DNA from: Clostridia bacterium
Lineage (GTDB): Bacteria; Bacillota; Clostridia; Christensenellales; CAG-138
NCBI GenBank assembly: GCA_017394835.1
Contig: JAFPXD010000057.1
Span: forward strand, 80,307-144,306
Length of the DNA: 64,000 nucleotides
Reading direction: 5' to 3'
Position 1 is the first letter of the stretch. The number at the start of each line of letters is the position of its first letter. Positions 55,369-63,850 of this stretch are shown here, in pieces. Both the position numbers and the translations under genes were made by a program. The notes beneath the pieces were generated by a model. It was given only the letters and a program-made list of their open reading frames with translations. It had not been told where the DNA came from and made no database searches.

Positions 55369-56209
55369 GGACATCACTCTGGGCCAGTACTTCCCCACCG
55401 ATTCGTTCGCGCACAGGTTGGATCCGAGGACGAAGCTCCTCATCCTCATCATGTATATCGCGGCGGTATTCCTCGTAAAGGAGCTTTGGGTGTTCGCCGT
55501 GCTCATAGCCTTCATGTTCTTTATGACCGCAATGAGCAACGTGCCCGTTTCCTACGTCATGCGCTCGCTGAAGCCGCTGCGCATACTGCTCCCGATAATG
55601 TTCCTGCTGAACCTCTTTATGATAAGCACGGGGGACGTGCTCGTTTCATGGAAGTTCATAAAGATAACCACCGGCGGTCTTAAGCAGGCGGTATTCATAG
55701 TGCTGCGCCTGTTCGCGCTGGTCTGCGGCGCTTCGCTGCTGACCCTTACCACCACGCCCATATCATTGACCGAGGGGCTTGAGAAGATCCTTTCCCCGCT
55801 GAAGGTGATCAAATTCCCCGCGCATGAGCTTGCAATGATGATGACCATTGCGCTGCGCTTCATCCCGACCCTCATGGAGGAGGCGGAAAAGATAATGAAG
55901 GCTCAGCTCGCAAGGGGCGCGGATCTCGAAAGCGGGAACCTCGTAAAAAGGGCGAAGGCAATGCTGCCCATACTGATCCCGCTGTTCGTTAACTCCTTCC
56001 GCAGGGCGGAGGAGCTTGCGCTTGCGATGGAGAGCCGCTGTTACCACGGCGGCGAGGGGCGTACCCGCCTGCGCGTGCTCAGGTTCGGCTGGAGGGATCT
56101 TATCGCGGTGCTCGTTTTCGCGTCGCTGATAGTTCTTGTGATACTCCTGCAGAAGTATCTGCCCCTTGACGATAAGCTCTTCGCCCTCATTTCGGGCGCA
56201 AAGGCATGA
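55361..56209 (+). CDS. ecfT: ECF transporter transmembrane subunit EcfT
   Basis: 282 residues. A membrane domain follows DITLGQYFPTDSFAHRLDPRTK; the two cytosolic coupling motifs are LARGADLE (Ala-Arg-Gly) and MESRCYHGG. These Arg motifs transmit ATPase movement. Its stop overlaps the next start codon by four bases (ATGA). Confidence 0.95.
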   Translation: MFKDITLGQYFPTDSFAHRLDPRTKLLILIMYIAAVFLVKELWVFAVLIAFMFFMTAMSNVPVSYVMRSLKPLRILLPIMFLLNLFMISTGDVLVSWKFIKITTGGLKQAVFIVLRLFALVCGASLLTLTTTPISLTEGLEKILSPLKVIKFPAHELAMMMTIALRFIPTLMEEAEKIMKAQLARGADLESGNLVKRAKAMLPILIPLFVNSFRRAEELALAMESRCYHGGEGRTRLRVLRFGWRDLIAVLVFASLIVLVILLQKYLPLDDKLFALISGAKA

Positions 56210-56631
56210 GCATCTCCAAGAATACAAGGCGCTCCGGGCTGATAGCCGCCGCCGTGATATTCGTGATCGCAATGATCTGGCTCGCGCTGCTCGAAAGCTC
56301 GAGCTACACCCGCGCGCTCTGCGTAAGGCTCAAAAGCTTCGGGTATTCCGTCTCCCCCTCCGATTTCTACACGCAGGGCTATGGGGCTAACACCTCGATA
56401 GAGCAGGTCATGCAGGGCGAGCTCACCGCGGAAGAAATAGCGAAGGCCGTTTCGCTTTCAAAGGAAAGCGGCTTCTCCGCCGACATAACCAAGGTCGGCA
56501 CGGTGGAGCTCATGCTCATGCAGTTGGGCTCCGAAAAGGTCATGATAGTGTATCTGACCGATAAGACGCCCCAGCTCGCGTTCATTGAGGACCGGGCTTC
56601 GGGAACGATCTCGGCTTTGGGAGAACCCTGA
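56206..56631 (+). CDS. Small membrane-anchored protein of unknown function
   Basis: 141 residues. One membrane helix (about 11-30) precedes an extracellular part of about 110 residues with no motif I recognise. It overlaps ecfT by four bases and its stop is 1 base before truA, so it is fully embedded in the operon. In the familiar Firmicutes order, truA follows ecfT directly, so this is an insertion in that string. A link to the transporter is possible but not shown. Confidence 0.8.
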   Translation: MSISKNTRRSGLIAAAVIFVIAMIWLALLESSSYTRALCVRLKSFGYSVSPSDFYTQGYGANTSIEQVMQGELTAEEIAKAVSLSKESGFSADITKVGTVELMLMQLGSEKVMIVYLTDKTPQLAFIEDRASGTISALGEP

Positions 56632-56632
56632 A

Positions 56633-57439
56633 ATGAGAAGGATAGCGCTCGTAATCGAATACGACGGAACGAATTACGTCGGCTGGCAGGTGCAGCCGAA
56701 CGGTATTTCCGTTCAGGAAACGATCGGCGGCGCATTTTATAAGCTCATAGGCGAACGCCCGGTGCTCCACGCTTCCGGCAGGACCGACAGCGGCGTGCAC
56801 GCCATGGCGCAGGTCGCTCATTTCGATACGGAATGCGGCGTTCCCGCAGATAAATTCTGCTACGCGCTCAATACGCGCCTCCCTTCCGACATAAGGATAA
56901 AGGCGAGCCTTGAAACGCCCCCCGATTGGCACGCGCGCTTTGACGTTCGTGAAAAGCATTATATTTACAGGATAAACAACGCGCCGCACGCTTCCGCCTT
57001 TACGAGGAACACCGCGCTGCACATGCATTATCCCCTCGATGAGCAAAGGCTTCAAGCCGCTGCTAAGCTCTTTTTGGGGGAGCATGATTTCAACGCGTTC
57101 AAGTCCGTCGGCAGCAAGGCGCAGACGACCGTTAGGACGGTCTTCGAATCCGAATGGGTGCGCCGCGGCGATGAGCTTATTTACCACGTTGCAGGGAGCG
57201 GCTTCCTTTACAACATGGTGAGGATAATGGTCGGCACGATGATAAGGATCGGTCAGGGCTTCGAGGAGCCCGAAACGGTCTCCCGCGCGCTTTCGGGGGC
57301 GGAAAGGAGCCTTGCGGGGGACACCGCGCCCGCTCACGGGCTGACGCTTCGCAGAGTGAAATACGATCTTTTCGATACGGAGAAGCTTCTGTTTGGAAGC
57401 GAAGCCGCAAAAGATCCCGCTTTTATACCGTTTATATAG
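56633..57439 (+). CDS. truA: tRNA pseudouridine(38-40) synthase
   Basis: 268 residues. ASGRTDSGVHA contains the catalytic Asp, and FLYNMVRIMVGT near the C-terminus is typical of TruA. The start is the Met of MRRIALVIEYDG, the family's usual opening; the longer open frame lies within the preceding gene. Confidence 0.96.
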   Translation: MRRIALVIEYDGTNYVGWQVQPNGISVQETIGGAFYKLIGERPVLHASGRTDSGVHAMAQVAHFDTECGVPADKFCYALNTRLPSDIRIKASLETPPDWHARFDVREKHYIYRINNAPHASAFTRNTALHMHYPLDEQRLQAAAKLFLGEHDFNAFKSVGSKAQTTVRTVFESEWVRRGDELIYHVAGSGFLYNMVRIMVGTMIRIGQGFEEPETVSRALSGAERSLAGDTAPAHGLTLRRVKYDLFDTEKLLFGSEAAKDPAFIPFI

Positions 57440-57443
57440 GCGC

Positions 57444-57488
57444 GTTTGGCTTGAAGCACTTGCCAAACAGCCGCTTATGTAGTAAAAT
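57444..57488 (+). promoter_or_regulatory. Sigma-A promoter of asp23-fakA-recG with overlapping inverted repeat
   Basis: TTGCCA (57460-57465), 17 bases, TAAAAT (57483-57488). A perfect inverted repeat GTTTGGC (57444-57450) / GCCAAAC (57462-57468) covers the -35. It may be an operator, or the remains of a truA terminator without a T run. Confidence 0.65.
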
Positions 57489-57521
57489 AAATCAGTAAAT
57501 ACTTAAATACGGAGGTACTGT

Positions 57522-57878
57522 ATGCCCGCTAATATCATCTACGATCTCGGCACCGTCACCCTCACCGACGATCTCATCGCGACAGTCGCCGGCACCGCTG
57601 CCGTTGAGAATTACGGAATAGTCGCAATGAACAGCAAGAGCGCGGCCGACGCGATCCTTCAGCTCGTCGGCAGTGAGAATATGAAGCGCGGAGTCAAAGT
57701 CACCGTGCTTGAGGATGGTACGACCATCGATATCGACCTTCACGTTACCGTAATGTACGGGGTATCCCTCCCCGCCGTTGCGCAGAACGCCGTTTCCAAC
57801 GTGAAGTACCGCGTTCAGGATCTGACCGGCCTGCACGTCCGCAACGTAAACATTTTCGTTGAGTCGATCAAGGTCTGA
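57522..57878 (+). CDS. Asp23/Gls24-family envelope-stress protein
   Basis: 118 residues, a single Asp23 domain. LPAVAQNAVSNVKYRVQDLTG and the ending VNIFVESIKV are family hallmarks. Relatives sit at the membrane and help with cell-envelope homeostasis. It precedes fakA and recG, as is standard in Firmicutes. Confidence 0.95.
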   Translation: MPANIIYDLGTVTLTDDLIATVAGTAAVENYGIVAMNSKSAADAILQLVGSENMKRGVKVTVLEDGTTIDIDLHVTVMYGVSLPAVAQNAVSNVKYRVQDLTGLHVRNVNIFVESIKV

Positions 57879-57898
57879 ATCGAGAGGGGAACTTCACT

Positions 57899-59560
57899 TT
57901 GAAAAGATCTGTTTTTAATGGAGAAATGCTCCGCGATATGTTCCTTATGGGAGCCGCTATGCTGGAGCGAAACAAGGCTTCCATAGACGCGATGAACGTA
58001 TTCCCCGTTCCCGACGGCGATACGGGCACCAATATGTCCATGACCATGCAGCGCGCCGCCGCGGAGATCCGCGCTTGTGAATTCGGCACTGCGGAGGAGA
58101 TCTCCGCCGCCGCTTCGCTCGGCGCGCTCAAGGGTGCAAGGGGTAATTCCGGCGTTATACTTTCCCAGATATTCCGCGGCATTTCGCAGGCATTGAAGGG
58201 CAAGGGCGACACCGTCACCGCAAAGCTCCTTGCGGAAGCCATGCAATCCGGCACGGAAGCCGCGTACAAGGCGGTCATGCGCCCCAAGGAGGGCACGATG
58301 CTGACCGTTGCGCGGGTCATGTCGGAATACGCGCTTAAAGCCGCCGACAAGCGGAGCGCCGATGCTTACGACGTTCTGGAAGCCATGCTCGAGGGCGGCG
58401 AGATCGCTCTTAAGCAGACTCCGGAGCTTCTGCCCGTGCTCAAGGAAGCGGGCGTGCTCGATTCCGGCGGAATGGGCCTTCTCACCATATTCCGCGGGTT
58501 CATGCTTGCCGCAAAGGGCGAGGATCCCGAATTGCTGGAGCTCGATATTTCCGCCGTGGGCGCTCCCTCCGAGGAAGCGTATTCCTCCAACGAGGATATC
58601 ATCGCCGCGACGAACGTTGAGGATATTAAGTTCGGCTACTGCAGCGAGATGTTCATAATCCTTCTGCACGACGACGTTACCGAAACGGATATAGACCGTT
58701 TCCGCGAAAAGCTGAACAGGCTGGGCGACTGCGTTGTGGTCGTTCACGATTCCGGCATAATAAAGGTGCACGTTCATTCCAACGCGCCCGGCAAGGTCAT
58801 TCAGTTTGCGCTCATGCTCGGCGAGATCGACAAGCTCAAGGTCGATAACATGCGCGAGCAGAACCGTCAGATAAGGGAGCGCATCGCGCGCGAACGCAAG
58901 GAGCAGGCCGTCGTAGCCGTAAGCGCCGGCAAGGGCCTTGAAGAGGATCTGCTGGAGCTCGGCGTAGGGTACGTCATTGCGGGCGGCCAGACCATGAATC
59001 CCAGCATAGACGTTATCGCTCAGGCGATCGGCAAGGTGAACGCGAAGAACGTATTCGTGCTCCCCAACAATTCCAACATCATCATGGCGGCTCAGCAGGC
59101 GGCCGAGGTCGCGGAATGCAACGTCATCGTACTGCCCACAAAGACAGTCATGCAGGGCATTTCCGCCATGACGGGCTTCAATCCCGATTCTTCCGTTGAA
59201 GAGAATACCGAGAATATGACCGAGTGCTTCGGGAACGTCGTTTCCGGCGCCGTCACCTTCGCGGTGCGCGATACCTCTTATGAGGGCAAGGAGATCCGCT
59301 CCGGCAACATAATCGGCCTTATCGAAAACAAGATCGCCGAGGTGGGCGAAAACGTTTCCGAGCTCACGCTCACGCTCGTCAGAAGGATGATCGGGCAGAA
59401 GGAGGACTGCGGCTTCGTTTCCCTCTATTACGGTGAGGAAGTTCACGAGGAGGACGCGCAGGCGCTCGTTTCAGCGCTCGAGGAGGAATATCCCGATATC
59501 GAGTTCATGCTGAGAAACGGCAAGCAGCCCCTCTATTATTACTACGTTTCCGCGGAGTAA
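57899..59560 (+). CDS. fakA: Fatty-acid kinase catalytic subunit FakA (YloV), DAK2 domain
   Basis: 553 residues. An N-terminal DAK2 ATP-binding domain (PVPDGDTGTNMSMT and ARGNSGVILSQI) is followed by a middle domain and a C-terminal DegV-like domain. With a FakB partner (not in this window) it phosphorylates exogenous fatty acids. The start is TTG, 8 bases after AGGGGA; the next Met would cut the first conserved helix. Confidence 0.94.
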   Translation: MKRSVFNGEMLRDMFLMGAAMLERNKASIDAMNVFPVPDGDTGTNMSMTMQRAAAEIRACEFGTAEEISAAASLGALKGARGNSGVILSQIFRGISQALKGKGDTVTAKLLAEAMQSGTEAAYKAVMRPKEGTMLTVARVMSEYALKAADKRSADAYDVLEAMLEGGEIALKQTPELLPVLKEAGVLDSGGMGLLTIFRGFMLAAKGEDPELLELDISAVGAPSEEAYSSNEDIIAATNVEDIKFGYCSEMFIILLHDDVTETDIDRFREKLNRLGDCVVVVHDSGIIKVHVHSNAPGKVIQFALMLGEIDKLKVDNMREQNRQIRERIARERKEQAVVAVSAGKGLEEDLLELGVGYVIAGGQTMNPSIDVIAQAIGKVNAKNVFVLPNNSNIIMAAQQAAEVAECNVIVLPTKTVMQGISAMTGFNPDSSVEENTENMTECFGNVVSGAVTFAVRDTSYEGKEIRSGNIIGLIENKIAEVGENVSELTLTLVRRMIGQKEDCGFVSLYYGEEVHEEDAQALVSALEEEYPDIEFMLRNGKQPLYYYYVSAE

Positions 59561-61585
59561 ATGGATATTGACGCTAAACTGACTGATGTAAAAGGTATCG
59601 GTCCCAAGCGTGCCGATGTGCTCGGTCGCTTGGGGCTTCTTACTGTGCGCGATATTCTGTTTTTTGCGCCTAAGGAGCATTACGATCTGCGTATCGCAAA
59701 GCATATAGACGAGCTTGTGCACGGCGAATACGCGATAGTCAGGATAGAAGAGATAGACAAGCCCCGCGTGGCATATCCCACGGTGGGCGGCAGACGGACT
59801 CCGCTCGTTACCGTCAACGTTTCGGACGGCACGGGCAGGCTCCGCCTTTCATGGTTCAATCAGCTTTACGTGCGCTCTTCGATACCCGAATTCGCGCACG
59901 GTTTCGTTCACGGCAGGGTGGATAAAAGCCGCGGCACGGTAATGGTGAACGCCTCGTTCTGCCCCGCACCTCCCGGCATGCTCCCGGTTTACAGGCTCAC
60001 AAAGGGCATAGGCCAGCAATCCATGCGCGCCTGCGTAAAATCGGTGATGCGGGAGCTGAACGGCTGTTACGGCGAAACTCTGCCCGAGGAGCTTCGCATG
60101 AAGCACGGGCTTGCGCAGCTCGGTTTTGCAATAGAAAACCTGCATTTTCCGCTTTCGCCCGAGGCGCTGGCGCTTGCAAAACGCCGGCTTTCGTTTGAAA
60201 ACACGCTCTATTTCACCGTCATATTGGAGGCTCTGCGCGAAAAGCGCGTTTCGGGCAGCGGCCTGTCTTTTGAAACAAGCGGCGCGAGGGAGGCCTTTTT
60301 GAAGCTCCTCCCCTATTCCCCCACCGCGGGTCAGCTTTCCGTTATGGAGGATATAGAGCGCGACATGGCAAGCGCAGTTCCCATGAACAGACTGATACAG
60401 GGCGACGTGGGCTCCGGCAAGACCATGCTCGCGTTTTACGCAATGTTCATTGCCGCGGGCGGCGGCTGTCAGGCGGCGCTTATGGCCCCGACTGCCATAC
60501 TTGCGGAACAGCATTACCGCAAGCTCAATACGCTTTTCGGCGAGCGCGCCGTGCTTTTGACGGGCAGCATGAAAAAGGCCGAGCAAAAGCAGGCGCTTTC
60601 GAGGATAGCGGACGGCTCCGCCTCGTTCATTGTCGGCACGCATTCACTCATAGAAGGCGGCGTCGAATTCAATGCCCTCGGCATAGTCATAACCGACGAG
60701 CAGCACCGTTTCGGCGTGCGCCAGAGGGCGGTGCTGGGCTCCAAGGGGCGCTCGCCCGACGTGCTCATCATGAGCGCGACGCCCATCCCGAGGACGCTTT
60801 CGCTCATACTCTACGGCGATCTTGACGTTTCGCGCCTGCAAGAGCTCCCCAAGGGCAGGAAGCCCGTCGCCACGCGCTACGTCCCCCCCGCCAAGCGCGG
60901 GGATATGTACCGCTGGATAGAGCGTGAGATAAAGGAAAAGCAGGTGCAGGCGTTCGTCGTCTGCCCCATGATAGAGGAAAACGAGGAGCTTGAGCAGGCC
61001 TGCTCGGCGGAGGCGGTCTATGGCGAGCTCACATCGAAGCTCAACGTGCGTACGGGGCTCGTCCACGGCAAAATGAAGCCCGACAAGCGCGAAGAGGTGA
61101 TGGCCGCCTTCCGCGACGGCTTAATAGATCTGCTCGTTTCAACTACCGTTATAGAGGTCGGAGTCGATATTCCCAACGCCTGCATAATGGCGATAGAGGC
61201 TACCGAGCGTTTCGGCCTGGCGCAGCTCCATCAGCTCAGGGGGCGCGTCGGCAGGAGCGATAAGGAAAGCTTCTGCTTCCTGCTTTCCGAGAGCCGCGCG
61301 GATACCGTTGCGGAAAGGATCAAAACGCTCGTTTCTTCGAACGACGGCTTTGAGATAGCGGAAAAGGACCTCTTAACAAGGGGCCCGGGCGAGCTTCTGG
61401 GGCAGCGTCAGCACGGCGATTCCCAATTCATAGAGTCCCTTGCGATAAGCGATATGGAAACGCTTTCGGAAGCGCGCGGTGCGGCGATGGAGCTTATCTC
61501 GTCGAACGGCGCCGAAGAGAGGCGCTTCGTCCGCAAGGTGCTCAAGGAATACTCGGGGCTTCTCGATAATATTGCAATCAATTAG
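59561..61585 (+). CDS. recG: ATP-dependent DNA helicase RecG
   Basis: 674 residues. The wedge/OB domain (about 60-150) precedes a helicase core with GDVGSGKTMLA, the DEQH box ITDEQHRFG, motif III MSATPIPRT and motif VI QLRGRVGRS. It remodels stalled forks. The ATG follows the fakA stop codon with no gap; GGAG is at the end of fakA. Confidence 0.97.
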   Translation: MDIDAKLTDVKGIGPKRADVLGRLGLLTVRDILFFAPKEHYDLRIAKHIDELVHGEYAIVRIEEIDKPRVAYPTVGGRRTPLVTVNVSDGTGRLRLSWFNQLYVRSSIPEFAHGFVHGRVDKSRGTVMVNASFCPAPPGMLPVYRLTKGIGQQSMRACVKSVMRELNGCYGETLPEELRMKHGLAQLGFAIENLHFPLSPEALALAKRRLSFENTLYFTVILEALREKRVSGSGLSFETSGAREAFLKLLPYSPTAGQLSVMEDIERDMASAVPMNRLIQGDVGSGKTMLAFYAMFIAAGGGCQAALMAPTAILAEQHYRKLNTLFGERAVLLTGSMKKAEQKQALSRIADGSASFIVGTHSLIEGGVEFNALGIVITDEQHRFGVRQRAVLGSKGRSPDVLIMSATPIPRTLSLILYGDLDVSRLQELPKGRKPVATRYVPPAKRGDMYRWIEREIKEKQVQAFVVCPMIEENEELEQACSAEAVYGELTSKLNVRTGLVHGKMKPDKREEVMAAFRDGLIDLLVSTTVIEVGVDIPNACIMAIEATERFGLAQLHQLRGRVGRSDKESFCFLLSESRADTVAERIKTLVSSNDGFEIAEKDLLTRGPGELLGQRQHGDSQFIESLAISDMETLSEARGAAMELISSNGAEERRFVRKVLKEYSGLLDNIAIN

Positions 61586-61598
61586 GAAAGGCGTCAAA

Positions 61599-62954
61599 AT
61601 GAGCGCACCCGTTAAAAAAAATGACGATATTTCCCCGGAAATAACCGGAATGACGAGCGAAGGCCACGGCGTTGGCAGAGTTGACGGCTTCGCCGTGTTC
61701 GTGCCGTTCGCGCTGCCTCACGAGCGCGTCACCGCTCACATCATAAAGGTCGCGGGATCGTATGCCGTAGGCAAGCTCGTTTCCGTTGAAGAGGCCTCAC
61801 CAGAAAGAGCGGAACCCCTCTGCCCCGTCTTTTTGAAATGCGGCGGCTGTGCGCTGCGGCACATGCGCTATGAAGCGCAGCTCGAATTCAAGCGCGGAGT
61901 CGTGCGCGACGCGTTGGAGCGCATAGGCGGATTCAAGGGGATCGAGGTCAAGCCCACCATAGGCATGGACGAGCCGCGCCGATACCGCAACAAGGGCTCA
62001 TTCCCGTTCGGTACGGTTGAAGGGCGGGCGGCTTTCGGGCTTTTCGCGCCGAGGAGCCACAGGCTCATTGAGATAGAGGACTGCGAGATAGAAGGCGAAA
62101 GCGCCGTTCTCGCCGCAAGGGCAGTGCGCGATTGGGCGAACGCATACGGCGTTCCCGTTTACGACGAGACTGCCGGAACGGGCGTCCTGCGCCACGTCGT
62201 CACGCGCGTATGCACGGGCGGAGTCGCCGTGACGGTCGTAACGACGGGCAGGCTCCCGCACGGCGAGGAGCTCATTGAGATGCTCAAAGCCGCCGTGCCT
62301 AATCTCGTTTCCGTCGTGCATAACGTCAATCCCAGATCCACAAACGTGATATGCGGCGAAGAAAACCGAGTCATATTCGGGGAAAAAACCGTTCTGCAGA
62401 GGATATGCGGGCTCGACTTCGAGGTGAGCCCGGAAAGCTTCCTGCAGGTCAACCCCATCCAGACTGAAAAGCTGTATTCCCTCGCCGCGGACGCGCTCGG
62501 GCTTGACGACAGCCAAACCGTCGCCGACGTTTTCTGCGGGATAGGCACGATCGCGCTTATGCTCGCAAAGCGGGCGAAGAGCGTTGTCGGGATAGAGTAC
62601 GTCGAACGCGCGATAGAGGACGCGAAGGCGAACGCCCGGAGGAACGGCATATCAAACGCCGAATTCTTCGCGGGCGCGGCGGAGGAGGTGCTCCCCCGCC
62701 TTGTCGCCGAGGGCCGCAGATTCGACTGCATTTCGCTGGATCCTCCCCGCAAGGGCGCGGAGCCGGAGGTGCTTTCGGCCATAGCCGCGAGCGGCGCTTC
62801 AAAGGTGGTTTACGTTTCCTGCGGGCCGGCGTCGCTTGCAAGGGATCTTAAGCTGCTGGCGGAGTACGGTTATGAGATAAAGTCCGTTCAGCCTGTCGAT
62901 ATGTTCCCCATGACGGCGCATGTGGAGTGCGTGACATTGATAACAAAGAAATAG
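61599..62954 (+). CDS. 23S rRNA (uracil-5-)-methyltransferase, RlmD/RumA family
   Basis: 451 residues. A TRAM domain (about 20-75) is followed by the 4Fe-4S motif CGGCALRHM and a SAM-dependent domain with VFCGIGTIALMLA. LDPPRKGAEP and SCGPASLARDL (catalytic Cys) identify the m5U family; whether it modifies U1939 or U747 or both is not readable. The start is the Met of MSAPVKK, 7 bases after AAAGG; the longer frame lies inside recG. Confidence 0.93.
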   Translation: MSAPVKKNDDISPEITGMTSEGHGVGRVDGFAVFVPFALPHERVTAHIIKVAGSYAVGKLVSVEEASPERAEPLCPVFLKCGGCALRHMRYEAQLEFKRGVVRDALERIGGFKGIEVKPTIGMDEPRRYRNKGSFPFGTVEGRAAFGLFAPRSHRLIEIEDCEIEGESAVLAARAVRDWANAYGVPVYDETAGTGVLRHVVTRVCTGGVAVTVVTTGRLPHGEELIEMLKAAVPNLVSVVHNVNPRSTNVICGEENRVIFGEKTVLQRICGLDFEVSPESFLQVNPIQTEKLYSLAADALGLDDSQTVADVFCGIGTIALMLAKRAKSVVGIEYVERAIEDAKANARRNGISNAEFFAGAAEEVLPRLVAEGRRFDCISLDPPRKGAEPEVLSAIAASGASKVVYVSCGPASLARDLKLLAEYGYEIKSVQPVDMFPMTAHVECVTLITKK

Positions 62955-62988
62955 ACAAATCGGAATATAGAGGAGAAGTTATATTTTT

Positions 62989-63624
62989 GTGAAAAAGAAG
63001 AAAATAACGGTTCTGATAATTTCTATTGTAATAATCTCGGGAATAACTTTCTTCGGCGGACTGTGTATGTCGATTGAACAGTTGTGGATAAAAATAGTTC
63101 TTTTAGCACTTTCTAATCTATGCAATGGTGCTGTAGCGATTATTGCTTTGAGAGTTACAGATATGAAACCGGAACTTGATATTAAGAGTATCAAGCAGTA
63201 TGGCATAGGAATAATCATCGCCCTTCTACTTTCTCTTACAATTGCGTTTATTCCAGCGTTATGTGGGTTTTCATTGGTCGGTTCACACAAAGATTTTTCG
63301 TGGTTCAGTATTATTTACAATTTTCTAAATTATTTTCTGATAATCGGTCCTGTTGAAGAATTGATTTTCAGAGTATATATTCAGGATACATTGGTATCAC
63401 TCTTTGATAAAGGAAAATACATAGGTGTTGTAATAGCCGCATTGATCTTTGGGTTATTGCATTGGATAAATGGCTCGATTGTTCAGGTTTTATTTGCTTC
63501 CGGAATCGGACTTGTTTTCGGGACTTGCAAATATCTGATAAAAGACTGCAAATATCCTGGACTTTCATTGGGACACGGATTGTATGATTTTCTCAATGAA
63601 ATAGTAAGAATATTTGTTATATGA
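62989..63624 (+). CDS. CPBP-family intramembrane metalloprotease-like protein
   Basis: 211 residues with about six membrane segments. All three CPBP/Abi motifs are present: GPVEELIFRVYIQ (Glu-Glu-x3-Arg), GLLHWING (His), and SLGHGLYDFLNE (His). Related proteins process prenylated or membrane proteins, and some protect against bacteriocins. Codon use differs strongly from its upstream neighbours. The start codon is GTG; AGGAG lies 13 bases away, a long spacing, so the start is less certain. Confidence 0.82.
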   Translation: MKKKKITVLIISIVIISGITFFGGLCMSIEQLWIKIVLLALSNLCNGAVAIIALRVTDMKPELDIKSIKQYGIGIIIALLLSLTIAFIPALCGFSLVGSHKDFSWFSIIYNFLNYFLIIGPVEELIFRVYIQDTLVSLFDKGKYIGVVIAALIFGLLHWINGSIVQVLFASGIGLVFGTCKYLIKDCKYPGLSLGHGLYDFLNEIVRIFVI

Positions 63625-63850
63625 GATACTAATTCCGGTTTGTAGAGATGTTTATATTCATCCTGCTGTTTCAACCCTTACTAGTACCGGGGAATTGCCC
63701 TTTCCTTCATTGAGATGAACCAGTGGGTCGAATACAAGCGGTTTTATTTGCCCTGCTGCTCCAAGGCATGTGGAGACGGTATGCTGCTTGTACCACCAAA
63801 AGAAGGACTTCATCTCAGTACCGTATGAGCCGAAGAATGTGGAGTAAGAC
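63625..63850. other. Spacer with weak overlapping reading frames, unresolved
   Basis: The minus strand is open for 68 codons (63658-63864) and the plus strand has a shorter frame (63715-63828, 37 codons). Neither has a convincing ribosome site or a family I can name. One of them may be real, or the region may be a gene remnant. Confidence 0.3.
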
